Shown here in pieces: positions 26,998-35,696 of a stretch of DNA of 37,574 nucleotides. The stretch's first letter is position 1; each line of letters opens with the position of its first letter. The notes beneath the pieces were generated by a model, which searched no databases, was not told the origin of the DNA, and saw only the letters and a program-made list of their open reading frames with translations. Made by a program: the position numbers and the translations under genes. This DNA comes from Colwellia sp. MB3u-45 (GTDB lineage Bacteria; Pseudomonadota; Gammaproteobacteria; Enterobacterales; Alteromonadaceae). The stretch lies in contig NZ_JACGVC010000032.1 in NCBI RefSeq assembly GCF_014077005.1, positions 1-37,574 on the forward strand, in the 5' to 3' direction.

Positions 26998-27432
26998 TTA
27001 AAAGGGGTCTTTTAGTTTCTTTTCGATAATCCATTCATTATCAATTTGTACTAGCAACAATCGTTTAACATCTTTTATACGGTCATTTTGGTAATAACCG
27101 TCAAAATAGATAGTAATCTCCGCAGAGTTTTTAAATTGTTCTCTTACTTTAACACCACTATCATCGGGCGTAATATCAACTTTATCGTATGACATATTGA
27201 ATAAATGGCGAGCAACCGCTCTGGGTGATTGATAGTGCAGAATAATGCGCGATAATCTTGGACTACAAACCGATGCAGCTTTTTTAATATTTTGTTCATT
27301 ATACAAGGCATTAAAAAATTCAATGGCAACCTCTTCTGGGTTGTCAAGATTATGAATTTTGTTGTTGTTTTCTTTACTACAGGCAGAGAACAAAACAACG
27401 AAACTTAAGATGATTAATTTTAAATAATTCAT
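26998..27432 (-). CDS. Small lipoprotein of unknown function
   Basis: A 144-residue protein with a lipoprotein signal peptide: MNYLKLIILSFVVLFSAC, lipobox FSAC with Cys18. The mature part (PEEVAIEFFNALYNEQNIKK, then beta-rich stretches such as SAEITIYFDGYY and LLLVQIDNEWIIEK) resembles the small cone-shaped NTF2-like/DUF4878-type fold in layout, but I cannot name a family. It is probably anchored at the inner or outer membrane facing the periplasm. No operon partner is evident. Confidence 0.75.
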   Translation of the reverse strand: MNYLKLIILSFVVLFSACSKENNNKIHNLDNPEEVAIEFFNALYNEQNIKKAASVCSPRLSRIILHYQSPRAVARHLFNMSYDKVDITPDDSGVKVREQFKNSAEITIYFDGYYQNDRIKDVKRLLLVQIDNEWIIEKKLKDPF

Positions 27433-27541
27433 AGGGTAACAGATAACTTTGTGAACTTAACGCCATTTTACCGTAAAGGTAGGCATCAAAGATAGAGTAA
27501 GCTAATTTTTACTGACATAAATTGTATAATATTTTAAGATC

Positions 27542-27574
27542 AAAAAAAGCCTGACTCTTTCAAATCAGGCTTTT
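27542..27574 (-). terminator. Rho-independent terminator of cysK
   Basis: AAAAGCCTGA (27545-27554) pairs with TCAGGCTTTT (27565-27574). On the minus strand the stem is followed by a run of T. It lies about 100 bases downstream of the cysK stop codon. Confidence 0.8.
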
Positions 27575-27678
27575 AAAATTCAGCTCAAGCTAGCGTTTAA
27601 TTGTCAAAAAACCAGTAAATTGTCATAATTTAATAATAATGACTTAACAATAAAACTTAGCTTGATGTTTTTTGGCTA

Positions 27679-28656
27679 TTACGCCAGGTCTTCTTCAGAA
27701 AATGAATCAGCAAACAATGGACTTGAAAGGTAGCGTTCAGCAGAGCTAGCAAGAATAACGACAATGTTTTTGCCCGCATTTTCTGGTCTTTCAGCAATAC
27801 GCTTAGCGGCTACAACGGCAGCTCCAGACGATATACCGGCAAGTATACCTTCTTCTTTCATTAAGCGATGCGCCATTGCCATGCAGTCGTCATTTGATAC
27901 CTGTTCAACGGCATCAATAAGTGAAAGATCTAAGTTGCCAGGAATAAAACCAGCACCAATACCTTGAATTTTATGAGGACCCGGTGTTAGTTTTTCACCC
28001 GCGATTGCTTGAGTAATAACAGGCGAATCTGTAGGTTCAACCGCTACTGAGGTGATTTTATGCTCAGCAACACTTTTAAGGTATCGCGTTGTACCGGTAA
28101 TTGTGCCACCTGTACCAACACCAGCAACGAAGAAATCAATGTTACCTTTAGTATCACGCCAAATTTCAGGCCCGGTAGTTTTTTCATGAATTTCAGGGTT
28201 AGCTGGATTATCAAATTGACCTAACAGTACTGTGTTATCTGGATCAGCATCTTTAATTTCTTGTGCTTTGGCAATAGCACCACCCATGCCTTTAGCACCG
28301 TCGGTTAATATTAATTTAGCCCCTAGCGCAATTAATAACTTTCTACGCTCTATACTCATGGTGTTTGGCATAGTTAGGGTGATTTTATAACCACGAGCAG
28401 CAGCAACAAATGCTAGTGCGATACCTGTATTACCACTGGTGGGTTCGACAATAGATTTACCGGCCACAAGCAAACCTTTTTTCTCGGCATCCCAAATCAT
28501 ATTGGCACCAATGCGGCACTTAATACTGAAGCTTGGGTTACGTGCTTCAATCTTGGCGTAGATATTTGCAGTATTTTCACCCGTAACTATGCGGTTAAGT
28601 TTAACTAGCGGTGTATTACCAATTGATGTTGAGTTATCTTCAAATATAGTCGACAT
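27679..28656 (-). CDS. cysK: Cysteine synthase A (O-acetylserine sulfhydrylase)
   Basis: A 325-residue PLP enzyme converting O-acetylserine and sulfide to cysteine. It matches E. coli CysK closely: [19 protein letters not shown], Lys46 in [11 protein letters not shown] (Schiff base), [36 protein letters not shown] and [14 protein letters not shown] small oddity is the C-terminal block [14 protein letters not shown], where the family usually has VVILPSSGERYLST (Pro to Ala, Gly to Ala). The residues are outside the catalytic core, so activity is expected. The ATG has AAGGA about seven bases upstream. It is monocistronic. Confidence 0.96.
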   Translation of the reverse strand: MSTIFEDNSTSIGNTPLVKLNRIVTGENTANIYAKIEARNPSFSIKCRIGANMIWDAEKKGLLVAGKSIVEPTSGNTGIALAFVAAARGYKITLTMPNTMSIERRKLLIALGAKLILTDGAKGMGGAIAKAQEIKDADPDNTVLLGQFDNPANPEIHEKTTGPEIWRDTKGNIDFFVAGVGTGGTITGTTRYLKSVAEHKITSVAVEPTDSPVITQAIAGEKLTPGPHKIQGIGAGFIPGNLDLSLIDAVEQVSNDDCMAMAHRLMKEEGILAGISSGAAVVAAKRIAERPENAGKNIVVILASSAERYLSSPLFADSFSEEDLA

Positions 28657-29089
28657 TCTTTAATCCTTTTTTCATTGCATTGACCGAGTATGGCATACAG
28701 GTTTAATAGATATTTTACGTGTTAACCACCAAAAGCTATTTCAGTTCATTAACACTATTGTAAGTAGGTTAACACTATTGCAAGTAGGTTAACCCTTTAT
28801 GGCAGAAAAAGAAGTGATATTTCGGTATCTTATATGCAAAAAAGGAATAGATACCTAACTAATGGGTCTTAGATGTGTATTTTTTGTATACTTGAGTATA
28901 GCTTTATGTCATCTATATCGCTGTTGTAATAGTTAGGGGGAAATCAACTCTTTGATATTATTATATTTAATTTATTTACAGATAGCTAAAGTACAGTAAG
29001 CCCCGAAGGTAGAGATGGACAAGGGTGGCAGGTAATTTATAAACTAAGTTTTGGATAAGTTACTTAATAAAGTATCACAAAGAGATTCA
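28657..29089. other. Gene-free divergent region between cysK and the RDD gene
   Basis: 433 bases. They contain an exact 20-base period at 28749-28788 (TTAACACTATTGYAAGTAGG twice, one mismatch, then the first five bases of a third copy), close to where the cysK promoter should be. No CysB site could be assigned by eye and no coding frame is supported. Confidence 0.5.
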
Positions 29090-30307
29090 ATGATGGCGAA
29101 AATTCAAGTAAAAAAATTGTCTTATGAAGAAACGCGTGAAATATTAACACCACTGGCTTTTAAAATTGATAAGTCGCTGTTTGGTATATCATTAGCTGTG
29201 CCGTGGCGCCGAGGCATGGCACTGTTAGTAGATTTGTGTTTGGTCGCTTTGTTAAGTGGTGCTCCGGGCGAGTTATTGGCTTTTTTGGTGGCGATAACGC
29301 TATTTAAACTGGGCAGTAGAAAACGTGGTAATAAATTGGCTAAAAAACGTGCTTTAAGCAAAATAATTTTACGTGTTTTTGCTGCGTTAATTGTTTTCGT
29401 CGTCTTGATTGATATCTTACCCAAGCTCTTTGCTGAATTAGAGACCTTTAATCATGATGTTGAGCAAGCAGGGCAGAGCCAAGGTACATTATCGAGTAAT
29501 AAAATACAAAGCCATGCAGAAAATATGACTGAAGCAAACACTAATGTCTCAGAGGATAATGATTTTATCAAAGCCGCACTCACCTTAGCCGCAGGCGTTG
29601 CAACTTCTCAGACTGACTGTGTTGATTATCCATGTTGGCTGCAGTTGTGTGAAAGTTTATCATCGGCCTATAGTGAGCAAACAGCCTCGAGGCTAGAAAT
29701 TAACAAATTTAATGCTGACTTACTTGAACGTGTGGCTAAGCAAAGCCGTTTAAGTCAGCAAGAAATAACCCAGTTAAGTGTGCAACTTGAAAAATTACCT
29801 TTAGCTGCTCAGACGAAGCCGCCATTGATTAAAGACAAAGTTGAGAAAAAAGTTGCGGTTACTGGCGCTGAACAAAGTAATACCACAAGCGAAATAGATA
29901 AAAATAAACCTACGGTTGCTGTTCCGTCGAGTTCATCGGTATATAAAGGCTTTGCTTGGTTACAAGGTTTAGTCGAAGATCTGGGGCTAGGTTTTGGTTG
30001 GGCAGCATTTTATTTCACTATGTTTACCGCACTTTGGAATGGTCAAACACCGGGCAAAAAGCTGTTTAGTATTAGAGTGATCCAGCTTGATGGCACGCCG
30101 TTATCAATATGGGACAGTTTTGGGCGTTATGGTGGTTATGGTGCTGGCATAGCCACAGGTTTACTTGGCTTTGCACAGATATTTTGGGACCCTAATCGAC
30201 AGGCTATTCATGATAAAATTTCAGCAACAATTGTCGTTAATGATACTAATATTGATACTGAGAGTAAAATAAGCAGCACCAACACTGCTGAGCAGACCGT
30301 TGCTTAA
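29090..30307 (+). CDS. RDD-family membrane protein with a large inserted domain
   Basis: I place the start at ATG 29090 (405 residues). AAGAG lies a few bases upstream, whereas the earlier in-frame TTG (29051) has no ribosome site. RDD features are split. The first part has PWRRGMALLVDLCLVALL and a second helix. After a long hydrophilic insert (about residues 120-280) come GFGWAAFYFTMFTALWNGQTPGKKLFSIRV, WDSFGRYGGYG and DPNRQAIHDKISATIVV, the usual RDD end. The insert includes a cysteine cluster (DCVDYPCWLQLC), a coiled-coil-like QSRLSQQEI region and a polar linker, and probably faces the periplasm. RDD proteins are membrane proteins of mostly unknown function; some are proposed transporters or antiporters. 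Confidence 0.78.
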   Translation: MMAKIQVKKLSYEETREILTPLAFKIDKSLFGISLAVPWRRGMALLVDLCLVALLSGAPGELLAFLVAITLFKLGSRKRGNKLAKKRALSKIILRVFAALIVFVVLIDILPKLFAELETFNHDVEQAGQSQGTLSSNKIQSHAENMTEANTNVSEDNDFIKAALTLAAGVATSQTDCVDYPCWLQLCESLSSAYSEQTASRLEINKFNADLLERVAKQSRLSQQEITQLSVQLEKLPLAAQTKPPLIKDKVEKKVAVTGAEQSNTTSEIDKNKPTVAVPSSSSVYKGFAWLQGLVEDLGLGFGWAAFYFTMFTALWNGQTPGKKLFSIRVIQLDGTPLSIWDSFGRYGGYGAGIATGLLGFAQIFWDPNRQAIHDKISATIVVNDTNIDTESKISSTNTAEQTVA

Positions 30308-30518
30308 AACCACTGATATTATGAAACAGCCTCGAATACTGGTTGAGTACTGAACGACAAAAGTTAAAATTACCTGCCTTTAGGCACAAGGCAGGCTAGG
30401 GATAGGCATTAATCTTTTTTGCACGGTAAGTTATTAGCGTAATCAAGCGCTTACTTTGTTATTGATTACACTGATAGCTGATGTGATTAATATTAATTTA
30501 AGCTGCTAATATTAATAC

Positions 30519-32807
30519 TTATGGCAACCATGCATAACTAATTTTACTGTAAATGGTACGTTGATCTCGCGTTAAGTTTTTTAATCTATCATCTTGATAA
30601 CTATTATCTGAATAACCTAAGTAAAAGACGGTTTGTGGGTTTATCTTATAAGCATAAATTAGCTGTGTTGATAAGTTGTTATTTTTTATTGAATAGGCGC
30701 TGGGATTATTATCTAGGTTGAAGTCAATATCGGTGTAAACAACGTTTAATTTCAAATAGCTATAAATATTAAACTGATATGAAACACGAAGTTCAGTTAA
30801 GTTTTCGGTAAACACGTTGGCATTGTCGGCCTCTAAATTACTGTAGGTGTGCGAGAACTCAAACTCTAAATGTTTATTAACATTATAATTTATGTAGCCA
30901 TAAAGCTCTGTAATATCACCAACTCGGTCATTAACATAATCAATTTTATCGCCAATGGTTAATTCAAGCTCAGTGGAAAATTGCGCTGTTGGCTGAATAT
31001 AACCATAGATAACGAGCTGATTTTCTTGGAAACGCTGGGTGTTACCGTCAATGCTGTTATCAATAGGTAAATTAAAATCTAGTTCATGACGGCGTAAGCC
31101 AATTTTATCAGCGCTAACCAGCATTACATCGAAAAGTGATAGCATTGGGCCATCAATACTGAAGCTTGAAGAGACTGAGCGCTCCAATAACTCACCGTTT
31201 TCATTGTGTAATATTTGCCATTGGCCAGCAAACTTCATTCTTTGCCAAGCACTGTCAGGTTCGCCATAGATAAAACGATTAACCAACACGTTACTCTTTT
31301 GATAATCAGCACGTGGCATAAAACCTAAATCAGCACGAAATTTTGTGCCTATTTCTTGGTGTTCTGAAAACACCTGCCAATATTCAGAATCATGTTCATA
31401 CTGAATTTTAAAGGCATGGTCGTTAAAGTTTTCTGCTTGGCCGCTGTCGGTAAATTGTGCTGAGTCTTTAGTATCAGCCACCAATATTTGTGCTTGGAAT
31501 GAGTTTGAGTCATTTAGACGATATTTTGAATCAAGCCCTGAAACAAAATTATGATAACTATCGGTTTGGCGTAACGTGCTAATAACACCAAGAGATAAAT
31601 CGTCGTTAACATCATAGCGATATTTTATTGCCCCTGACTCACTCTTTTCATCTAATGAAATTAATCTTGATCCAGTATTACCAGGCAGAATAATATTGGT
31701 TTGCGTATCATTGGTTATGAATGCGCCATAACTATGTTGGCCTTGGGTGCCTGTTAGTTTGGCGCCGTATTCGGGATCAGCAATGTTTCGCGTGTAGACA
31801 AGATCAAAGTTACTGGAAAAATATTCTGAATTTTCAACAAAAAACTGACGTTTTTCATCATAAAATAATGAAAAGGTTTTATTAACACTTAACTGGCCGG
31901 CATCTGACTCAACATTAGAAAAATCTGGGTTGACGGTAACATTTAATAAGGTGTTGGCGTTAATGCCCCAACGTAGATCTAAACCGGCATCAATATCGTT
32001 TTCACTTTGCCAATCTGTTGTTGGCGCAAATATTTCACGACTTTCGCTTTTACTAGCGACTAAGGTTGGCGTGATCATAATATTTTTGCTGGCTTTAGCG
32101 TCTTTAAATCCGGTTATTTCTGGGATTTGACATAACCAACAGGAATCGTCGCGATCAAGTTCAATGTGGGATATCCGCAAACGTGTATCGCGTGGGTATA
32201 AGCGCAATAACTCCATTGCCCAAGTTTTAACATCATCATTGTCGTCAAAATTTAAAATATGATAGGGAATCGCAATTTCAACTTGATAGCCGGTTTTCGT
32301 TATTTTACCAGCAGATTGCCAAATACCATCCCAGGCTTCGTCTTTACTGCCGGTCATTTCATTGAAAATAGCGTCATGTTGTACGCCGTGTGGATTAACA
32401 AAAAACTCGTAGTTTAAACGGCGATTATTGTAAGTATCTAATTTAAAACCGACTAAGTCATCTCTCCAGCGAGTATCGCGGTCACCTAAAAATCCTTGAA
32501 TTAATTCAGGGTTAGGATCTTGGGCAATAAAAGCGATGTAGAGAAAATCACCATTTTCAACAATTTTTGCGCTTGTTGAAACTGGGCTAGATTTATTGTT
32601 CCAAGGGCTGTTAACAATATCAAGCGATACATCAAGGGCTTGCTGCCATATAGCATCATTTAACTTACCGTCAATTTCTAACTTAAGGTTTACATGGGGA
32701 ATATTTAATTGTGCCAGTTCTACGGTGTTTTCTTGAGCAACACTAGGCTGTATAAATAGTATAAATGCGCTGGCGAGTGTATATATGCCACGAATACTAA
32801 ATTTCAA
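30519..32807 (-). CDS. DUF5916 outer-membrane protein with CBM9-like domain
   Basis: The start is placed at TTG 32805-32807: GGAG (32816-32819) lies eight bases before it, whereas the upstream GTG (32814-32816) overlaps that very GGAG. The 762-residue product then opens with a clean signal peptide, MKFSIRGIYTLASAFIL onward. Residues about 35-220 resemble a carbohydrate-binding family 9-like sandwich (LEIDGKLNDAIWQQA, DFLYIAFIAQDPNP, YQVEIAIPYHIL). The rest is beta-rich with the DUF5916 signature NPDFSNVESDAGQLSVNKTF followed by EKRQFFVEN, and ends YSKISYAWLP, fitting a barrel whose last strand is in the outer membrane. Function is unknown; such proteins may bind or transport glycans or other large substrates. 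No TonB-box gene is adjacent. Confidence 0.82.
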   Translation of the reverse strand: MKFSIRGIYTLASAFILFIQPSVAQENTVELAQLNIPHVNLKLEIDGKLNDAIWQQALDVSLDIVNSPWNNKSSPVSTSAKIVENGDFLYIAFIAQDPNPELIQGFLGDRDTRWRDDLVGFKLDTYNNRRLNYEFFVNPHGVQHDAIFNEMTGSKDEAWDGIWQSAGKITKTGYQVEIAIPYHILNFDDNDDVKTWAMELLRLYPRDTRLRISHIELDRDDSCWLCQIPEITGFKDAKASKNIMITPTLVASKSESREIFAPTTDWQSENDIDAGLDLRWGINANTLLNVTVNPDFSNVESDAGQLSVNKTFSLFYDEKRQFFVENSEYFSSNFDLVYTRNIADPEYGAKLTGTQGQHSYGAFITNDTQTNIILPGNTGSRLISLDEKSESGAIKYRYDVNDDLSLGVISTLRQTDSYHNFVSGLDSKYRLNDSNSFQAQILVADTKDSAQFTDSGQAENFNDHAFKIQYEHDSEYWQVFSEHQEIGTKFRADLGFMPRADYQKSNVLVNRFIYGEPDSAWQRMKFAGQWQILHNENGELLERSVSSSFSIDGPMLSLFDVMLVSADKIGLRRHELDFNLPIDNSIDGNTQRFQENQLVIYGYIQPTAQFSTELELTIGDKIDYVNDRVGDITELYGYINYNVNKHLEFEFSHTYSNLEADNANVFTENLTELRVSYQFNIYSYLKLNVVYTDIDFNLDNNPSAYSIKNNNLSTQLIYAYKINPQTVFYLGYSDNSYQDDRLKNLTRDQRTIYSKISYAWLP

Positions 32808-33637
32808 ATTTACCACTCCAATCTTATTATTATTTTATATTTTAACGTAATAATTTCTACGTTAACGAGAATTCCTTTTAACAAATTGTTACAAATTTGC
32901 TAAACAATGGCAATGTAAACTTCTGTTTTGGTAGAAAAAAACTCTTTTAATGATGGTTTCTTTAGCCATATAAAAATATGGCCTTATTTATATGGCTACT
33001 TATGACGCTATTTATGGTGTTATTGATGAGACGAATTATGAGGCTTATTTAAGCTAAGCATAGCTAGGTTTGATGAACAAACTTGGCCATTCATCGTTTG
33101 ATTTTATTGCGATAGAGAGTCGTTTGGTAGATGACTTTTTGCTATGTTGGTTAATGTTTTTCGGTGCTAATTATGCGGCGCTATATCAATAGTAGAATGG
33201 GCTTGTGTGGCTATGATAAATAAAAGTACAAAATTTTTAGACTAAATTGCTAGCCAGTGTGTCAATCGATTAATTGAGTAATAACTACCTTTTTGCCATC
33301 GGGATTCAGTGGGCTAGGTTTTGCTTAAGTTTACCTTATGTTTAACGTCGAGGTACTTATTTAGGTTGCAATTAATTTGGCTGCTAAAGCGGTTTTTATT
33401 AGCTAGTTACTTGTTAACACGATTAATTTACCATCCTATTTTTTAGCTTTTTTTAGTATAACGCCAAGTAACCTCATTCGTTATTTCAATTGATATTATC
33501 ATATAAAAATCATACAAAAGTTATACAGAAATTATGAAGAATTAATGAAGAATTAATGAATAATTGCTCGAATCTTAAAAAATTGTAGAGCATAATAACT
33601 TCATCTTTATTAAAAATGATAAGTCTTTGTAATTACT
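32808..33637. other. 830-base gene-free region with hairpins and short repeats
   Basis: No supported coding frame lies between the divergent DUF5916 and DUF599 genes. It holds an 8-base inverted repeat TTAACGTA/TACGTTAA (32842-32865), a perfect 12-base hairpin TAGCCATATAAA/TTTATATGGCTA (32963-32998), and an 11-base direct repeat around 33530-33561 (AATTAATGAAG-like). The size is unusual for this otherwise compact window; a small RNA or a degraded gene is possible but not shown. Confidence 0.5.
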
Positions 33638-34402
33638 ATGCCATTTTCTCTGCTTGATGTTATCGCGCTTTGCTGTTTTTTTATTTGTTGGGTGGGGTAT
33701 ACCGGATTTGCACGTAAAAAAGCAAAAACAACCAACTGTGTTGCAAGATGCTTGCATCAACATAGAATTTATTGGATGTATGAAATTATTGGTCGTGATG
33801 TTCGGGTGAGTGAGGCCGCCTTACTCGCTAATTTAGAACGTAATATTTCCTTTTTTGCTTCTTCTACCTTGTTAATATTAGCGGGTGTTTTAACCTTGTT
33901 TGCTCAAGTAGAGCGACTTGAGTCAGTGATTGGCTCAATTCCATATGCTAGCTTTCCTAATCATGTCATGATCCAATTAAAGCTCAGTTTGCTCACGTTT
34001 ATTTTTGTTTTGTCATTTTTTCAATTTACTTGGTCAATGCGCCAATATGGTTTTGTGAACGTCATGATTGGCGCTTGTCCGTTTGACCAAAGTGGTGAGA
34101 ATGAAAACTTGAAAAAATATGCTGAACAAATGGCCGTAGTGCAAGACCAAGCGGCTCATTCTTATAACTACGGTTTACGCTCTTATTATTTCTCTATTGC
34201 TGCTTTATGTTGGTTTTTTCATCCATTAATTTTTATGATAGCCAGCTTATTTGTTGTTTATACTTTGTACAACCGCGAATTTCGCTCAAAAGCAGTCAAA
34301 GCGATTACTTTAGGGCAAAAGTATTTGGAGCTTGAGTCTGTTGCTAGGCATGCAAAGGCCAGTAATACAACAAACACTAATCAAAACGTTAGTGATAAGT
34401 AA
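33638..34402 (+). CDS. DUF599-family inner-membrane protein
   Basis: A 254-residue protein with about four membrane segments (near residues 5-22, 70-92, 110-135 and 180-208). It carries the DUF599 pattern: WMYEIIGRDVRVSEAALLANLERN, the F-x-W-x-x-RQYGF element in FQFTWSMRQYGF, and NYGLRSYYFSIAALCWFFHP. DUF599 proteins are conserved in gammaproteobacteria and some eukaryotes; function is unknown. Six bases separate its stop from the next membrane-protein gene, so the two are likely co-transcribed. The ribosome site is weak. Confidence 0.82.
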   Translation: MPFSLLDVIALCCFFICWVGYTGFARKKAKTTNCVARCLHQHRIYWMYEIIGRDVRVSEAALLANLERNISFFASSTLLILAGVLTLFAQVERLESVIGSIPYASFPNHVMIQLKLSLLTFIFVLSFFQFTWSMRQYGFVNVMIGACPFDQSGENENLKKYAEQMAVVQDQAAHSYNYGLRSYYFSIAALCWFFHPLIFMIASLFVVYTLYNREFRSKAVKAITLGQKYLELESVARHAKASNTTNTNQNVSDK

Positions 34403-34408
34403 TGCTTT

Positions 34409-34900
34409 ATGTCAGCTAAATATTACGCGCACTTTTTACCAAAACACTTTGATAGTTTTGACTGCTTAAAATTAGCACCCGGTATTTACATTATTTTACT
34501 GTTTATATTGCGTGCCTATATTATTTGGATCATGTCAGTGACTAATATGCGTGATCACGTGGGTATGATTCAGTGGATTTTTCCACAAACTGCACTGTTT
34601 TATTTAAATTTAGCTTCAGGTGTTATTGGCTTGTTTATTGTACTTATTTTAAGTTTACGCCGACCTAAAGCGCAAGTTTGGGTGCGTATTTGTTGGCGAA
34701 AATGTAAGGTATTGCTCATTGTAGCGTTAACTTTTGATTTGTTTATTGGGGTTTTAGGCTATTTTATTTGGCAACTTCAATCGATAACCTGGTTGCTAGT
34801 ACATTGTTCGTTGGTAATATCCGCGATTGTCTATATTTTATTGAGTAAAAGACTTACCATTAACATTGCAGAATTTCCTGAAGCTTTACCTGAAAAGTGA
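34409..34900 (+). CDS. DUF2919-like inner-membrane protein (YfeZ-type)
   Basis: A 163-residue protein with four predicted helices (about 24-44, 58-82, 100-118 and 124-146). The short N-terminal soluble part, charged RRPKAQVWVR loop and size suggest the DUF2919/YfeZ family, but this is from general layout rather than a firm motif match. It starts at ATG six bases after the DUF599 stop, with no clear ribosome site, so translation may be coupled. Confidence 0.6.
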   Translation: MSAKYYAHFLPKHFDSFDCLKLAPGIYIILLFILRAYIIWIMSVTNMRDHVGMIQWIFPQTALFYLNLASGVIGLFIVLILSLRRPKAQVWVRICWRKCKVLLIVALTFDLFIGVLGYFIWQLQSITWLLVHCSLVISAIVYILLSKRLTINIAEFPEALPEK

Positions 34901-34961
34901 CATTAAAAGCCTTCATACCACCATGTAAAAAAGGCATGACAAAAAATTAAAGGGTTAGACA

Positions 34962-35696
34962 TTGATTGAACAAAATACACAAGACGAACGGCTGATCATA
35001 CTGGATACAGAAACCACAGGTCTTAACCCTCGTGAAGGACACCGTATTGTTGAAATTGGTTGTGTAGAAATGATCAACCGTCAGCTAACTGGCAGAAATT
35101 TTCACGTTTATGTCAAGCCAACGGTGCGCGGCATACAAATGGTTATGGACCAAGAAGTTATTAATATTCATGGGTTAACCGACGAATTTTTACGTGACAA
35201 ACCAGTGTTTGAGCAAGTAAGCCAAGATTTTGTTAATTTTATTAAAGGTGCTCGTTTAGTTATTCATAATGCCAAGTTTGATGTTGGTTTTATGGACCAT
35301 GAGTTTTCGATGGTGCGAGGCCTGCCTAAAACAACCGATATTTGTAGTATTACCGATACCTTAAAAGTAGCCAAAGACGAATTTGGCTCACCTAAGACCT
35401 TAGATTATTTAGCCCGTTTTTATAAGGTTGATAAATTAATTGACCGTACTTACCATGGTGCGTTAATAGATGCGCAGTTACTGGCGTTTGTTTACATTGA
35501 AATGACCCGTAAACAGGCAACGTTGAACTTGCAATCAGGTGATAGCCAAGGAGAAGATGCCAACGCCATTCGCAGAGTTAATAGTAATCACCAAAAATTA
35601 AAGGTTTTGGTTGCCACTGCCGATGAACTAGCTGAGCACGAAAAACGTTTAGTTATTGTTAATGACAAAGGGGCTGCGCCACTATGGTCGAAATAA
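34962..35696 (+). CDS. dnaQ: DNA polymerase III epsilon subunit (3'-5' proofreading exonuclease)
   Basis: A 244-residue DnaQ, against 243 in E. coli. It is a DEDDh exonuclease that proofreads DNA made by the alpha subunit within the replicative holoenzyme. Exo I is LDTETTGL (D15, E17), Exo II HNAKFDVGF (D107), and Exo III YHGALIDAQLLA (H165, D170). The C-terminal region after about 185 is the flexible tail that binds alpha. The start is TTG at 34962, with an AAGGG site about eight bases upstream. It overlaps the next gene by 13 bases. In E. coli dnaQ is beside rnhA and a tRNA-Asp gene; here the tRNA-Asp link is kept, but rnhA is not next to it. Confidence 0.96.
   Translation: MIEQNTQDERLIILDTETTGLNPREGHRIVEIGCVEMINRQLTGRNFHVYVKPTVRGIQMVMDQEVINIHGLTDEFLRDKPVFEQVSQDFVNFIKGARLVIHNAKFDVGFMDHEFSMVRGLPKTTDICSITDTLKVAKDEFGSPKTLDYLARFYKVDKLIDRTYHGALIDAQLLAFVYIEMTRKQATLNLQSGDSQGEDANAIRRVNSNHQKLKVLVATADELAEHEKRLVIVNDKGAAPLWSK

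Noticed and set aside
27144-27398. 84-codon second minus-strand frame inside the small lipoprotein gene
   Set aside because: Overlapping frame of a gene that has a clear lipobox; looks like a frame shadow.
27679-28656. CysK C-terminal substitutions as a sign of a different enzyme
   Set aside because: All catalytic and PLP-binding motifs are intact and overall similarity to CysK is high; the two Ala changes are peripheral.
29122-29424. 100-codon minus-strand frame inside the RDD gene
   Set aside because: Antisense to a well-supported membrane segment; no motif or start signal.
30373-30395. Hairpin CCTGCCTT/AAGGCAGG after the RDD gene as a terminator
   Set aside because: The stem is real, but no T run follows, so termination is not supported.
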